A stretch of 64,000 nt of DNA. Source: Bacteroidales bacterium. Its GTDB lineage: Bacteria; Bacteroidota; Bacteroidia; Bacteroidales; VadinHA17. The DNA lies in assembly GCA_021371855.1 (NCBI GenBank), contig JAJFVL010000017.1, forward strand, positions 1-64,000. Direction: 5' to 3'. Made by a program: the position numbers and the translations under genes. Below the pieces are notes generated by a model that saw only the letters and a program-made list of their open reading frames with translations, was not told the origin of the DNA and made no database searches. This document shows, one piece after another, positions 55,974-64,000 of this stretch (the first letter of the stretch is position 1; each line of letters starts with the position of its first letter).

Positions 55974-56816
55974 TTACCTGTTTGTCACCTGAAAATTTTC
56001 CAAAAACCTGACAGCATAATCATCTCTCCCCATTATCAGGTCGGTTGCCCTTACTGCTGCTGTTATTTTTTCGGGGTTTGCAATCGGACATGTCAGACCA
56101 TAAAGAATTGATAACGACATGAATGCTGCATTCAATATCTCCCTGTCCGGTAATCCGAAAGAGATGTTGCTTGCACCCTGAGTTATATTCATACCCAGTT
56201 TCTGATGGACAAGCCTTATTGTTTCAAGAGTTACGACGCACGCCATAGGATCGGCGCTTACCGCCATTGCCAGAGGGTCAATAATTACGTCTTCTTCTTT
56301 AATTCCTGCTTTAACGGCTCTTTTCAATATCTTTTCGGCAATAGCCAGTCGTTTTTCAGGATCATGGGTAATACCATCATCATCCATAGTAAGTCCAATT
56401 ATCGCAGCGCCATACTCTTTAGCTATCGGAAGCAGAGAATTCATTGATTTCTCTTCTCCATTCACGGAGTTGATGAGACATTTGCCGCCGGCTACTTTCA
56501 GAGCAGCTTCAATTGCTTTTGGATTAGGAGAATCGAGACAAAGCGGGATGTCAAACTTATCCCTTATTGCCAGAACAGCAGCCGGAAGTAATTTAACATC
56601 ATCGACACCCGGAAATCCGACATTAACATCAAGTACGTCAGCCATTGCTTTAATCTGGCTTTCAGCTAATTCCAAAACATAATCAAAGCTTCCCTCCTGT
56701 AAAGTGGAAACAAGTTTTTTTCTTCTGGTCGGGTTAATGCACTCACCAATAATTACAACCGGGCCATTGGAATTAATTACCACTTCACTACTTATTCCCT
56801 GTAGTATAGTATTCAT
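55974..56816 (-). CDS. Methyltetrahydrofolate:corrinoid methyltransferase (AcsE/MetH pterin domain)
   Basis: 280 residues, a single TIM barrel of the pterin-binding family. Matches: VVIIGECINPTRRKKL, MADVLDVNVGFPGVDDV, PLCLDSPNPKAIEAAL, LINSVNGEEK, DPLAMAVSADP and the pterin-contacting asparagine in GASNISFGLPDR. It transfers a methyl group between methyl-tetrahydrofolate and the Co(I) corrinoid. The corrinoid protein gene ends 12 nt upstream, which fits an obligate pair. Dihydropteroate synthase is excluded by the AcsE-type motifs. Confidence 0.9.
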   Translation of the reverse strand: MNTILQGISSEVVINSNGPVVIIGECINPTRRKKLVSTLQEGSFDYVLELAESQIKAMADVLDVNVGFPGVDDVKLLPAAVLAIRDKFDIPLCLDSPNPKAIEAALKVAGGKCLINSVNGEEKSMNSLLPIAKEYGAAIIGLTMDDDGITHDPEKRLAIAEKILKRAVKAGIKEEDVIIDPLAMAVSADPMACVVTLETIRLVHQKLGMNITQGASNISFGLPDREILNAAFMSLSILYGLTCPIANPEKITAAVRATDLIMGRDDYAVRFLENFQVTNR

Positions 56817-56828
56817 ACACTTCTTCTG

Positions 56829-57497
56829 TTAGGAAACAAGTTGTTTGAGATAATTGACTGCCCCCTGAGGATCGGGAGAATAATAATCAGCTCCAATCTT
56901 CTCGCAATACTCTTTGGTTACGGGAGCTCCGCCAATGAGGATCTTTGAACCGGGTTGTTTTTCTTTGATAGCTGCCACAGTTTTTTTCATATTTTCCATT
57001 GTTGTTGTCAGCAGAGCTGATAAGCCAAGAACTGCCCCTGGATTTTCGTCCATAGCTTTCATGAATTTTTCGGTGCTGACATCTACCCCAAGGTCAATCA
57101 CTTCCCATCCTCCGCCTTCGATCATCATTGCAACCAGATTCTTTCCTATATCGTGCAGATCGCCTGAAACAGTCCCGATGACAAACTTTCCTTTTCTCTT
57201 TGTTTCGCCCGACTGAAAATAAGGTTTAAGATGCACCATGGCACTATTCATTGCTTTTGCAGCCATAAGCATCTGTGGTACATAGATCTCTTTTCTGCTG
57301 AATTTATTACCGACTTTTGCCATTGCAGGTACCAGGGCTTTATCGAGTATTTCATCAGGTTTAGTCCCTTCGTCAAGAGCTCTCTTTGCCAGCTCATCAG
57401 CGCCATCCTGATCTTTCATATCAGGTGGATAAGGAGATACTTTGTTGATCTTCCCAAATTCGACACACAATGCAATTTTTTCAAGGATATCGTTCAT
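56829..57497 (-). CDS. Corrinoid (B12-binding) protein, MtvC/MtaC/MetH-module type
   Basis: 222 residues from ATG 57497 (MNDILEKIALCVEFGKIN). A helical cap domain (about 30-95, DEILDKALVPAMAKVGNKFS, YVPQMLMAAKAMNSAM) is followed by a Rossmann-like B12 domain. The cobalt-binding histidine is in GDLHDIGKNLV (His about 115), followed by GLSALLTTTMENMK and ILIGGAPVT. It is the methyl carrier of the cluster. No substrate-specific methyltransferase (MtaB, MttB or UroD-like) is next to it. It is preceded at 113 nt by the exported TIM-barrel gene. Confidence 0.92.
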   Translation of the reverse strand: MNDILEKIALCVEFGKINKVSPYPPDMKDQDGADELAKRALDEGTKPDEILDKALVPAMAKVGNKFSRKEIYVPQMLMAAKAMNSAMVHLKPYFQSGETKRKGKFVIGTVSGDLHDIGKNLVAMMIEGGGWEVIDLGVDVSTEKFMKAMDENPGAVLGLSALLTTTMENMKKTVAAIKEKQPGSKILIGGAPVTKEYCEKIGADYYSPDPQGAVNYLKQLVS

Positions 57498-57610
57498 AAT
57501 TACACTTGTTTTAAAAAGTCCTGAAACGTACAACCGTTTTTGTGTTATTCTCTTTTGTTTATCACTTTAATTCGCAGCTATATAAACCTGTGAAAAAACT
57601 ATTTTCAGAA

Positions 57611-58507
57611 CTAACTGTTATGAATATTTTTCAGTCTGTCACAAAGATCTTTAAGACCCTCCTGAGTATTACCGCCAGGCTGCTCAATAGTTGTCCAGCC
57701 GTGGTAACCGACTTCATCCAGGGCTTTCATTACTACCGGCCAGTTAACATCGCCTTCCTGCAACTTTACATTAAACCCGGCCCCCTTGCCCTGTTTATCG
57801 GCGATCTTACGGCTGTATTCTTTAATATGGACTTTAGCAATGCGTTTTCCCAGAATTTTTATCCATTGTTCAGGCCACCCATAAGCAAGAATATTTCCGC
57901 AATCGAAATAAAAACCTACAATTGGTGATTTGAACTGGTCTACATAATTTACAGCTTCCATAGGACTGAGAAGGAAATTGTTCCATACATTCTCAACTGC
58001 GATTTTCACTTTTATTTTTTCTGCATATGGAATTACTTTTTTTATCTCTTCAGATGAACGTTTCCAGCATTCATCATAACTGACTGTTTCTGACACACTT
58101 CCCGGAACAAGAAGCACTGTATCTGCTCCATAGACTTTTGCATCTTCCAAAGCAATCCTGAAAGCTGCCAATCCTTCTTCTCTGACTTTCGGATCAGGAT
58201 CCGAAAGTTTTAATTTCCAATGAAGGGCTGCGCAGACACTCGGGATGCTTAATCCTGTCAGATCGCGGGCTTTTAAAACTTCCTCCCTGTTCAGATGGCT
58301 CATTGGTTCGACTCCCTCAAAACCTGCCTGTTTTGCAGATTGAAATTTTTCAAGTATTGTTCCTCCCACACCTATGCTCCCCCACATGATCCCTCTTTTC
58401 AGACTTCTGGCTGACGGTGTAACAATATTTGAAAAACCAGGCAGGGAACCTGCAGATAACATGGCAGAAGCCATTACTGTATTCCGTGCAAACTGTCTCC
58501 TGTTCAT
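57611..58507 (-). CDS. Tat-exported sugar isomerase/epimerase-like TIM barrel
   Basis: 298 residues of the xylose-isomerase-like AP endonuclease 2 family. Twin-arginine signal NRRQFARNTVMASAMLSAG. Putative metal ligands appear at the barrel ends: KIAVENVWNN (Glu), FYFDCGNI (Asp), AKVHIKEYS (His) and WTTIEQPGG (Glu). Members of this exported group often sit beside Gfo/Idh/MocA proteins, as here (40 nt). In known 3-keto-glycoside pathways such proteins isomerise or cleave oxidised sugars. Substrate unknown. Confidence 0.83.
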   Translation of the reverse strand: MNRRQFARNTVMASAMLSAGSLPGFSNIVTPSARSLKRGIMWGSIGVGGTILEKFQSAKQAGFEGVEPMSHLNREEVLKARDLTGLSIPSVCAALHWKLKLSDPDPKVREEGLAAFRIALEDAKVYGADTVLLVPGSVSETVSYDECWKRSSEEIKKVIPYAEKIKVKIAVENVWNNFLLSPMEAVNYVDQFKSPIVGFYFDCGNILAYGWPEQWIKILGKRIAKVHIKEYSRKIADKQGKGAGFNVKLQEGDVNWPVVMKALDEVGYHGWTTIEQPGGNTQEGLKDLCDRLKNIHNS

Positions 58508-58547
58508 TTTAGTATGTATTATTGTTTTAAAATTTTTTATCAGCCAT

Positions 58548-59900
58548 TTATACTTTAGGTTCTGACCCGATTACAGGAATTGTTTCAGGTATCGCTGGTA
58601 CCACAGGTCCGAATGCATAGGTCTTCGGGCCCAGATAAAGATCAGAATTCATCACTTCTTCCCATGTTACATCTTTTCCGGTATAAGCTGACATACGTCC
58701 CATAATGGTAATAAGGGTTGAATTAACCTGTGCCTCAGCATCATTTACTATATTACCCGTACGTATTCCAGTGACAAGATTAATATGTTCCTGTACATAA
58801 GGATCGGTCACCTTCCATGTCTGATCAGCCGAGCCTTCTTCGGGATAAGGATATTTCCATATTTCTTCACCCTTATGATTATAGAGAATCCCTTTTGCAT
58901 TAGCAAATCCTTTTGTTCCTGTAATAAACTGTTCAGTCAGATTGCTGCAGCCTGTTATCTGGCGGGCAGCACAATGCGTATGCATGCCGTTATCATAAAC
59001 ATATTCAATGCTGAAGAAGTCATATTGATCTCCGGTAACTCTTCTCTGACGGCCCCCCCACCCCATTGCCTTTACGGGAATTTTACCAAGATACCAGTTC
59101 ATTACATCAACCTCGTGAATAAATTGTTCAACAATATGGTCGCCAGACAACCAGCAGAAATTGGCCCAGTTACGAAGCATGTACTCCATATCCGACATTC
59201 CGGGTTGTCTCTTGATAACCCATAGAGAACCTCCGTTGCGGATTATGTGAGCGCTAACAATCTCACCAATTTCTCCGCTGGCCACTCTTCTCCATGTTTC
59301 CACAAAATCTTTCTGAACTCTGCGGATTGTTCCGCTAACAATGCAAAGCCCCTGTTGTTTTGCTCTTTCAGCTGAAACCAGAACCGATCGTGCACCGACA
59401 GGATCGACTGCACATGGTTTTTCCATGAAAATATGCTTACCCGCTTTAACAGCAGCTTCAACATGTGCCGGGCGGAAATGAGGAGGAGTGCAAAGCAGCA
59501 CAATATCCACTCCTGAATCAATCACCTTTTCATAACTATCGAAACCCAGAAAACACTTTTCGTCAGGAATATCAACATTCTTTTTGGCTTTTAATTCCCC
59601 CCGGCATTTATCAAGACGATCCTGAAAAACATCACCTAATGCAACGATCTGAAGATTCGGACCCGCATCAAGGAAATTCATGGCTGCTCCTGTCCCTCTG
59701 CCGCCGCAACCTATCAATCCGGCTTTCAACACTTTTCCGTCAGGTGCCTGTGTAAGAAATGCAGGTAGTTTTACTTCTTTTGTTTTCGAACTGCTTCCTG
59801 AGCAGGAAGTTAAAAATTGCGTGGCCCCTAGTGTCCCAACAGTTGCCATTGCCGTATTGGAAAGAAATTTCCGGCGGCTTAATTCTTTATTGTTTTTCAT
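58548..59900 (-). CDS. Tat-exported Gfo/Idh/MocA dehydrogenase (lipoprotein-like)
   Basis: 450 residues. Twin-arginine signal LSRRKFLSNTAMATVGTLGA followed by LTSCSGSSS, so possibly a Tat lipoprotein. Rossmann motif KAGLIGCGGRGTGAAM; EKP motif intact in HIFMEKPCAVDPVGA. The C-terminal domain has GDHIVEQFIHEVDVMNWYLG and AMGWGGRQRRVTGDQYDFF. It likely oxidises a sugar hydroxyl with preloaded NAD(P). Forms a unit with the exported isomerase just downstream and perhaps the GH172-like gene upstream (219 nt). Confidence 0.88.
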   Translation of the reverse strand: MKNNKELSRRKFLSNTAMATVGTLGATQFLTSCSGSSSKTKEVKLPAFLTQAPDGKVLKAGLIGCGGRGTGAAMNFLDAGPNLQIVALGDVFQDRLDKCRGELKAKKNVDIPDEKCFLGFDSYEKVIDSGVDIVLLCTPPHFRPAHVEAAVKAGKHIFMEKPCAVDPVGARSVLVSAERAKQQGLCIVSGTIRRVQKDFVETWRRVASGEIGEIVSAHIIRNGGSLWVIKRQPGMSDMEYMLRNWANFCWLSGDHIVEQFIHEVDVMNWYLGKIPVKAMGWGGRQRRVTGDQYDFFSIEYVYDNGMHTHCAARQITGCSNLTEQFITGTKGFANAKGILYNHKGEEIWKYPYPEEGSADQTWKVTDPYVQEHINLVTGIRTGNIVNDAEAQVNSTLITIMGRMSAYTGKDVTWEEVMNSDLYLGPKTYAFGPVVPAIPETIPVIGSEPKV

Positions 59901-60119
59901 ATCTGGAAATTTTTGAAGAATATATATTTTTTAAAAGGTTTTGCAATTTAAAGAATAAAATCAAACACTATATATGTCAATAAGTTAAAAAGAGTGAAAA
60001 AAACAGTTTACAAAAGAGCCCGGAAAATTCGCCGGTAGTATTGTTGGAACTAATAATTATCAATAACGTCTGTATCGAGGCAAATTCTATTAATTCCCAA
60101 TTGATCGTATCAAGTGAAA

Positions 60120-61307
60120 TCAATACACTTCCAGTTCCTGCCATACAGGAAGTTTTGGAAATCTCGCATGAGGATCAGCCTGGTACCAGTAACATACCGA
60201 AGCAATATCCGATTGCTGTTTCAGATATCTTCCCCCCTGCCTCCATCCAAGATCCTGAATAGTGATTTTCAGATCTTTGTCAAACCTTACCGGATCCATA
60301 ATATGCCAGCGATACAGTCCAAAACGTTGCATTACGTTATAATGGCCATCTCCACGTATCACCTGGTGTAATCCCGAATAAGGTGTACAAAATTCTGTAT
60401 AGTTAACTTCTTCGACACCTGCAGCATTCTTTTTCCTCGTGTCAAAATCATAAGATCCACAGAAGTAGTCTTCTGTTCCTGTCCCGCAGATAGTTGGGAA
60501 TTTTGTATCACCGTCGATAAAGAATTTAATTTCGCCTTCACCCCACCATCCGTTATTATTCACTCCCAGTGCCATATATACACCTACATACTGACCTTTT
60601 CCTTTAATCCCATCGACAATTGTATAGTCCGATGTCTCATTTATCCTGGTTCTGCGGAATTGTGCATGGAAATAACCGGCATCGGAAGGAACCTCGGTTA
60701 ATGTATAATCGATCTGATAATAAAGAGTCAAAGGATCAGCATCGCCCAAATTTTCCATCGTGATCCTGCACTTCTTACGGAAAGGCATAACCCAGTAGCA
60801 ATTGAAAGCGCTTCCCGGATTTACACAAATTGCAGATGAGACAAGCGGAGCATACTGACCCCATCCCATCCCGAAAAAATCACCGACCGGGCATTCTACC
60901 GATGGCTCCGTTTCGTTGTCCCAGTAGATCCTTAATATTGAATATCGCCATTTGCCTGCAGGAGTCATCCATATGTGTTGAATGGCACCCGGACCTTCAA
61001 TCTCTGCCATAGTGAATGTCTCTCCTGGTTTAATTCTTACATAAGGATTTACTTTCCATCCCTGTCCAAGATCGCGGGCAGCGTTAGATGCATTGGCAGT
61101 ATTTGGTTTGTCTTTGTCGGCAGGATCAGCCATACCAGCCTTTCCTTTTTCCCCGGTAAAGTTTTCGGGACTGATTGAACGGGTTTTTGCATCAGATAAC
61201 CTGTAGAGGTTACCCATGTTCATATCGAGACCGTTAAATTTATTCTGCGAAAACGTAAAAACCGGAAGCAAGAAAATAAAGAGAATAACATACAGACTTT
61301 TTTTCAT
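60120..61307 (-). CDS. DUF2961/GH172-family secreted glycosidase
   Basis: 395 residues. Signal peptide (LYVILFIFLLPVFTFSQ). DUF2961 features: NLYRLSDAKTRSISPENFTG, GPGAIQHIWMT, RIYWDNETEPSVECPVGDFF, and the conserved acid in GTGTEDYFCGSYDF. Characterised members (GH172) act on fructofuranose or arabinofuranose linkages. It may remove a furanosidic sugar. It lies 219 nt before the exported dehydrogenase gene on the same strand and probably starts this group. Confidence 0.88.
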   Translation of the reverse strand: MKKSLYVILFIFLLPVFTFSQNKFNGLDMNMGNLYRLSDAKTRSISPENFTGEKGKAGMADPADKDKPNTANASNAARDLGQGWKVNPYVRIKPGETFTMAEIEGPGAIQHIWMTPAGKWRYSILRIYWDNETEPSVECPVGDFFGMGWGQYAPLVSSAICVNPGSAFNCYWVMPFRKKCRITMENLGDADPLTLYYQIDYTLTEVPSDAGYFHAQFRRTRINETSDYTIVDGIKGKGQYVGVYMALGVNNNGWWGEGEIKFFIDGDTKFPTICGTGTEDYFCGSYDFDTRKKNAAGVEEVNYTEFCTPYSGLHQVIRGDGHYNVMQRFGLYRWHIMDPVRFDKDLKITIQDLGWRQGGRYLKQQSDIASVCYWYQADPHARFPKLPVWQELEVY

Positions 61308-61624
61308 AGTTCTAAAATTGAATGGGTTTAATAATTTGAACTAAAATAATGAATTTATTAATTCAATACCAGATTTTAATTAGTTCTGCTTTGCCAAATT
61401 ATTAATATTACAAAGCATCTCCTAATTATTAATAATCACCCTGACATCAGCCGGTTGCCGGATGATACACCTACTTTTAATGAAGGGGAATATATTGATA
61501 TACAATACTATAACTTAGAGGCTATCTAAAAAAGCCCATCCCCTCCAAAAAATAAGGAAGATAAGGATTGGTACAAACCGTGCATTGTGTTTGTTCAGGA
61601 ATTTATCAGCAAATAAAAAGATAA
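61308..61624. other. Intergenic region between the GH172-like and glycosyltransferase genes
   Basis: 317 nt, AT-rich, no confident gene or promoter. A 25-codon open tail (KNKEDKDWYKPCIVFVQEF, about 61541-61615, plus) has no start and no recognised family. Confidence 0.35.
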
Positions 61625-62497
61625 TCAGATCAGGTGGTAGTTTTCGTAGAATGTATTTATACCCAGATGATCTTTTAAGAATATTTTTACTTTATACCTT
61701 AATGACAATCTGTTAAATGCAATATCATGTTCAAAACTCCAGTTTTTTTGGTTTATTCTCTCCTGCATCAACTTTGGGTGAGATTCAGTAAATAAACTCA
61801 GAGCATCTATCCTGGAATAATCAAAATCTTTGTCACTTATTATTTTTTTATATTTTTTTTCATTTTGATAAAATTTGGAGGCATTCTTGACCTTATCCAT
61901 CATCACTCCCGGCTCTTTAACCCATCCATAGTGATATATATAAGCATCGATTGGGATGACATTAAGTTTTTTATTTTTACCCTTTCTGAATCCCTGTGCA
62001 TCCCGGAATGAATAAATTTCCTTGTTATTTTTTATGACCCTTATTTCGTTACGGTACCACATGGGTGATATTCCTATATAATCGTATGATCCATAGAAGT
62101 GTAAATAATTGAATAACAATCCATCAACCCGATCATCATCTTTCCATCTCTCCATTGCCGAATAAATGATACCGAGATATTTTTCATGTATTGCTTCATC
62201 GCCCTGGATATAAAAAGCCCAGTCAGAATCATCCGGAACTGCATGAAAAGCTTTATCGGTTTCCAGGGCAAAAACCTTACCGCCTTTCTTCATTTCCGGG
62301 GAATCGTCCCAAATGGTATCAATTATACTGATTTTTTGTTTGTCAATACTTTGTATCAGTTCGCTTGTATTATCTTCAGAGTTTCCGACAGCAACCACAA
62401 AATCGTTACAAACAGGTAATATTGAATTTATTGCTTCAACAACAGGATAATCAAATTTGACCGCATTTCGAATAAATGTAAAACCTGTGACTTTCAT
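61625..62497 (-). CDS. GT2-like glycosyltransferase, unknown acceptor
   Basis: 290 residues. GT-A fold start VTGFTFIRNAVKFDYPVVEA, then VVAVGNSEDNTSELIQSID. A metal-binding acidic motif appears in DWAFYIQGDEAIHEKYLG. No transmembrane helix. Such proteins are annotated as family 2-like transferases in surface-glycan loci. It is separate from the glycan region and 151 nt from the methyltransferase gene on the same strand. Donor and acceptor unknown. Confidence 0.8.
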   Translation of the reverse strand: MKVTGFTFIRNAVKFDYPVVEAINSILPVCNDFVVAVGNSEDNTSELIQSIDKQKISIIDTIWDDSPEMKKGGKVFALETDKAFHAVPDDSDWAFYIQGDEAIHEKYLGIIYSAMERWKDDDRVDGLLFNYLHFYGSYDYIGISPMWYRNEIRVIKNNKEIYSFRDAQGFRKGKNKKLNVIPIDAYIYHYGWVKEPGVMMDKVKNASKFYQNEKKYKKIISDKDFDYSRIDALSLFTESHPKLMQERINQKNWSFEHDIAFNRLSLRYKVKIFLKDHLGINTFYENYHLI

Positions 62498-62648
62498 GTA
62501 CTTAACTCATTAAAATAAGGATAATTGATAATCCTGTTGATTCATTTTATTATAGATATTCAAAACTGCAAAAGATTTTTAAATTATTCTGCTTAGTCAT
62601 TCAAATTATTAAAGATTTATTATATTAAAGACAATAAACCGGTAGTAA

Positions 62649-63203
62649 TTATTCCAGTTTGAAAAAATATTTTTTTATTTTCCTGCTACCATGATAAGGT
62701 ACTTCAATCTGGTCCAAAATATCCAAACCTGCTTTTTCAAATAATAAGTAAAGTGAATGTTCCGTAAAAGGTTTATAAATGCTGCACTCAATATTAAAAT
62801 CGCTTAGTGCTTTTTCTTCTGTTTTAATTAATTCTTTAATATCAGTACCGCGACAGGGAAAATGTTCGATGACAAACACAGATTTAGACACTCTCCGGGC
62901 TTCAGCCAGTACAGTCAAAGGATCTTCACAATGGTGTAATGTTTCATTTAAAACTGAAATATCAAACTCTGAATTTCCGAATGGCAATTGACTGCCATTA
63001 TAAATTTTAAAAGGTAATGTTTTCCTTTTCCTGATATCAACAATATCAATCGTATTATATTTTATTTCAGGAAAATGTTCAGCAAATACATGAATAGGTA
63101 TTGACGTTCCGGTACCAATATCGAGAACGGAATCAATACCTTCGATATGAGGTCTGAAGAATTCGATAAGGTCCGATATTATATCTTCTAATTGTTTGTT
63201 CAC
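62649..63203 (-). CDS. Class I SAM-dependent methyltransferase
   Basis: 184 residues. Motif I VLDIGTGTSIPIHVFAEHFP, the acidic strand-2 residue in YNTIDIVDIR, and SEFDISVLNETLHHCEDPL, the methyltransferase-11-type core. The C-terminal part is short. Substrate not predictable; neighbours (glycosyltransferase, Mth938-like) do not settle it. Confidence 0.83.
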   Translation of the reverse strand: MNKQLEDIISDLIEFFRPHIEGIDSVLDIGTGTSIPIHVFAEHFPEIKYNTIDIVDIRKRKTLPFKIYNGSQLPFGNSEFDISVLNETLHHCEDPLTVLAEARRVSKSVFVIEHFPCRGTDIKELIKTEEKALSDFNIECSIYKPFTEHSLYLLFEKAGLDILDQIEVPYHGSRKIKKYFFKLE

Positions 63204-63380
63204 TAGAGCAAGTGGTTAAAGGTGAATCTAAAGTTACACAAAATCAAAGATATCATTAAAGCTGCAAAAAAGTTATGCAGATTAAGGCAATAAAAGTACA
63301 ACGATGTAACCAAATGAACTTTGTCGTTAATCCTTTATTCTTTAACAATTTTGTATATTTACAGTACGACAAAAAAAGGA

Positions 63381-63386
63381 AGGAGG
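63381..63386 (+). promoter_or_regulatory. Strong Shine-Dalgarno site AGGAGG
   Basis: AGGAGG, 6 nt before ATG 63393. It chooses this start over the in-frame codon at 63321. Confidence 0.7.
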
Positions 63387-63392
63387 TCCTTT

Positions 63393-63737
63393 ATGAAAGT
63401 AAATAATCTTTCTTTTGGATCAGTTACCATCGATGGGGAAACATACCTGAAAGATGTGATTATCGATAATGGTTCGGTTAAAAAAAGAAAAAAGGAGGAA
63501 TCAAAAAAATACAGCGAACGATTCGGGCACACACCTCTTTCTCCTGATGAGAATATTCCATGGGTTTGCAGGCATCTCATTGTTGGGGCTGGACATAGTT
63601 CCAGCCTGCCGGTAATGGATGAGGTTTTTGATATTGCTATTCGTAAGGGTGTTAAAATAGTTGTTATGAGCACTCCCGAAGCTGTAAAACACATAAATGA
63701 CCCGCACACAAATCTGATACTTCACTTAACCTGTTGA
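63393..63737 (+). CDS. Mth938/DUF498-domain protein
   Basis: 114 residues from ATG 63393, chosen because of the AGGAGG site 6 nt upstream. The fold signature is NNLSFGSVTIDGETYLKDVI, then CRHLIVGAGHSSSLPVMDEV and KGVKIVVMSTPEAVKHIN, matching the Mth938-like family (related to mitochondrial NDUFAF3). Function is poorly known. It is followed 27 nt later by the Mut7-C gene on the same strand. Confidence 0.85.
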   Translation: MKVNNLSFGSVTIDGETYLKDVIIDNGSVKKRKKEESKKYSERFGHTPLSPDENIPWVCRHLIVGAGHSSSLPVMDEVFDIAIRKGVKIVVMSTPEAVKHINDPHTNLILHLTC

Positions 63738-63764
63738 AAGCGGGCATTCAAATGCACTGACAAC

Positions 63765-64000
63765 ATGAATCATGCCTGGTTCAGATTTTACGAAGAATTA
63801 AATGATTTTTTGCCTATCGGGAAGAGGAAACAATTTTTTCTTTATTCATTTAATGGAAATCCATCTGTCAAAGATATCATCGAGGCTCTGGGGGTACCTC
63901 ATGTCGAGGTCGACCTGATCCTGGTAAATAGTCTTTCGGTCAGTTTTTCTTACAAGCTTCTGAATGGAGATTCAGTATCAGTTTTTCCCGTTTTTGAAAG
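63765..64000 (+). CDS. Mut7-C ubiquitin/RNase-domain protein, C-terminus cut by the window edge
   Basis: 78 codons from the ATG at 63765 run off the right edge. MNHAWFRFYEELNDFLPIGK, then SVKDIIEALGVPHVEVDLIL and GDSVSVFPVFE match the N-terminal ubiquitin-like domain of Mut7-C RNase proteins (whole proteins about 240-250 residues). The PIN-like Mut7-C domain would lie outside. Probable operon with the Mth938-like gene. Confidence 0.8.
   Translation, partial: MNHAWFRFYEELNDFLPIGKRKQFFLYSFNGNPSVKDIIEALGVPHVEVDLILVNSLSVSFSYKLLNGDSVSVFPVFE

Noticed and set aside
55974..56816. Dihydropteroate synthase (folP)
   Set aside because: Same barrel superfamily, but IGECINPT, GASNISFGLP and the adjacent corrinoid gene fit the methyltransferase.
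61541..61615. Short protein-like tail KNKEDKDWYKPCIVFVQEF as an insertion-sequence remnant
   Set aside because: Only about 25 codons, no start, no recognised transposase motif; could be chance.
1..64000. CRISPR array, rRNA, tRNA or phage genes
   Set aside because: No regular spacer-repeat array, no tRNA-like cloverleaf noticed, no integrase or phage structural motifs among the frames read.

Overview
The window comes from a Bacteroidota chromosome. The evidence is a SusC/SusD pair, a FecI-type sigma factor with a FecR anti-sigma factor, lipoproteins with Bacteroidota-like lipoboxes, AT-rich leaders that mostly lack Shine-Dalgarno sites, and TAnnTTTG-type -7 boxes. Most of the window (1-53.7 kb) is one large polysaccharide/glycoconjugate utilisation region. 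The corrinoid C1 genes suggest an anaerobic or microaerobic lifestyle, such as Bacteroidales/Marinilabiliales; this is inference. No rRNA, tRNA, CRISPR array or intact insertion sequence was recognised.

Layout. 1-15.4 kb (minus strand): an ECF sigma factor, a FecR anti-sigma factor, an STN-containing SusC, SusD, a DUF3823 lipoprotein and a hairpin terminator. These are followed by an exported DegT-type aminotransferase, a heparinase II/III-like lyase, a ceramidase-like protein carrying a propeller-like insertion, and a FucP-like permease cut by the left edge. A probable antisense small RNA faces the susC leader. 15.7-20.0 kb (plus): a GH78 rhamnosidase and a second ceramidase-like lipoprotein. 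20.2-26.5 kb (minus): a cytoplasmic sugar operon (permease, fucose-isomerase-like enzyme, PfkB kinase, class III aminotransferase, Gfo/Idh/MocA dehydrogenase) with a divergent AraC regulator. 27.9-44.9 kb (minus): three more ceramidase-like proteins, a clan GH-A hydrolase, GH3, GH51, GH29, an exported Gfo/Idh/MocA protein and GH20. Degenerate gene fragments lie at 40.1-40.4 kb.

45.4-53.7 kb holds a small unknown gene with a class V PLP enzyme, xylA and xylB, an exported Gfo/Idh/MocA protein and a DUF6807 (PmoA-like) protein. 53.8-61.3 kb (minus) is a GH172-like protein, an exported dehydrogenase and an exported TIM-barrel isomerase, then four C1 genes: corrinoid protein, methyl-tetrahydrofolate methyltransferase, MetV-MetF fusion and a stand-alone MetH-type activation protein. 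61.6-64 kb is more ordinary: a glycosyltransferase, a SAM methyltransferase, an Mth938-like protein and a Mut7-C protein cut by the right edge.

How it fits together. Outer-membrane uptake (SusCD) and exported glycosidases would release rhamnose, fucose, arabinose/xylose and N-acetylhexosamine. Exported NAD-dependent enzymes could modify unusual sugars, and FucP-type permeases, isomerases and kinases would feed central metabolism. The most striking non-coding feature is a family of five palindromic leader units. Four sit at a near-constant 26-29 nt upstream of different genes of the region, and the fifth lies in tandem behind one of these. They may form a shared regulatory element. The best candidates for undescribed biology are these leaders, the sugar/aminotransferase operon, the exported PLP aminotransferase, and the corrinoid island that looks like a dissected methionine synthase without its homocysteine domain.
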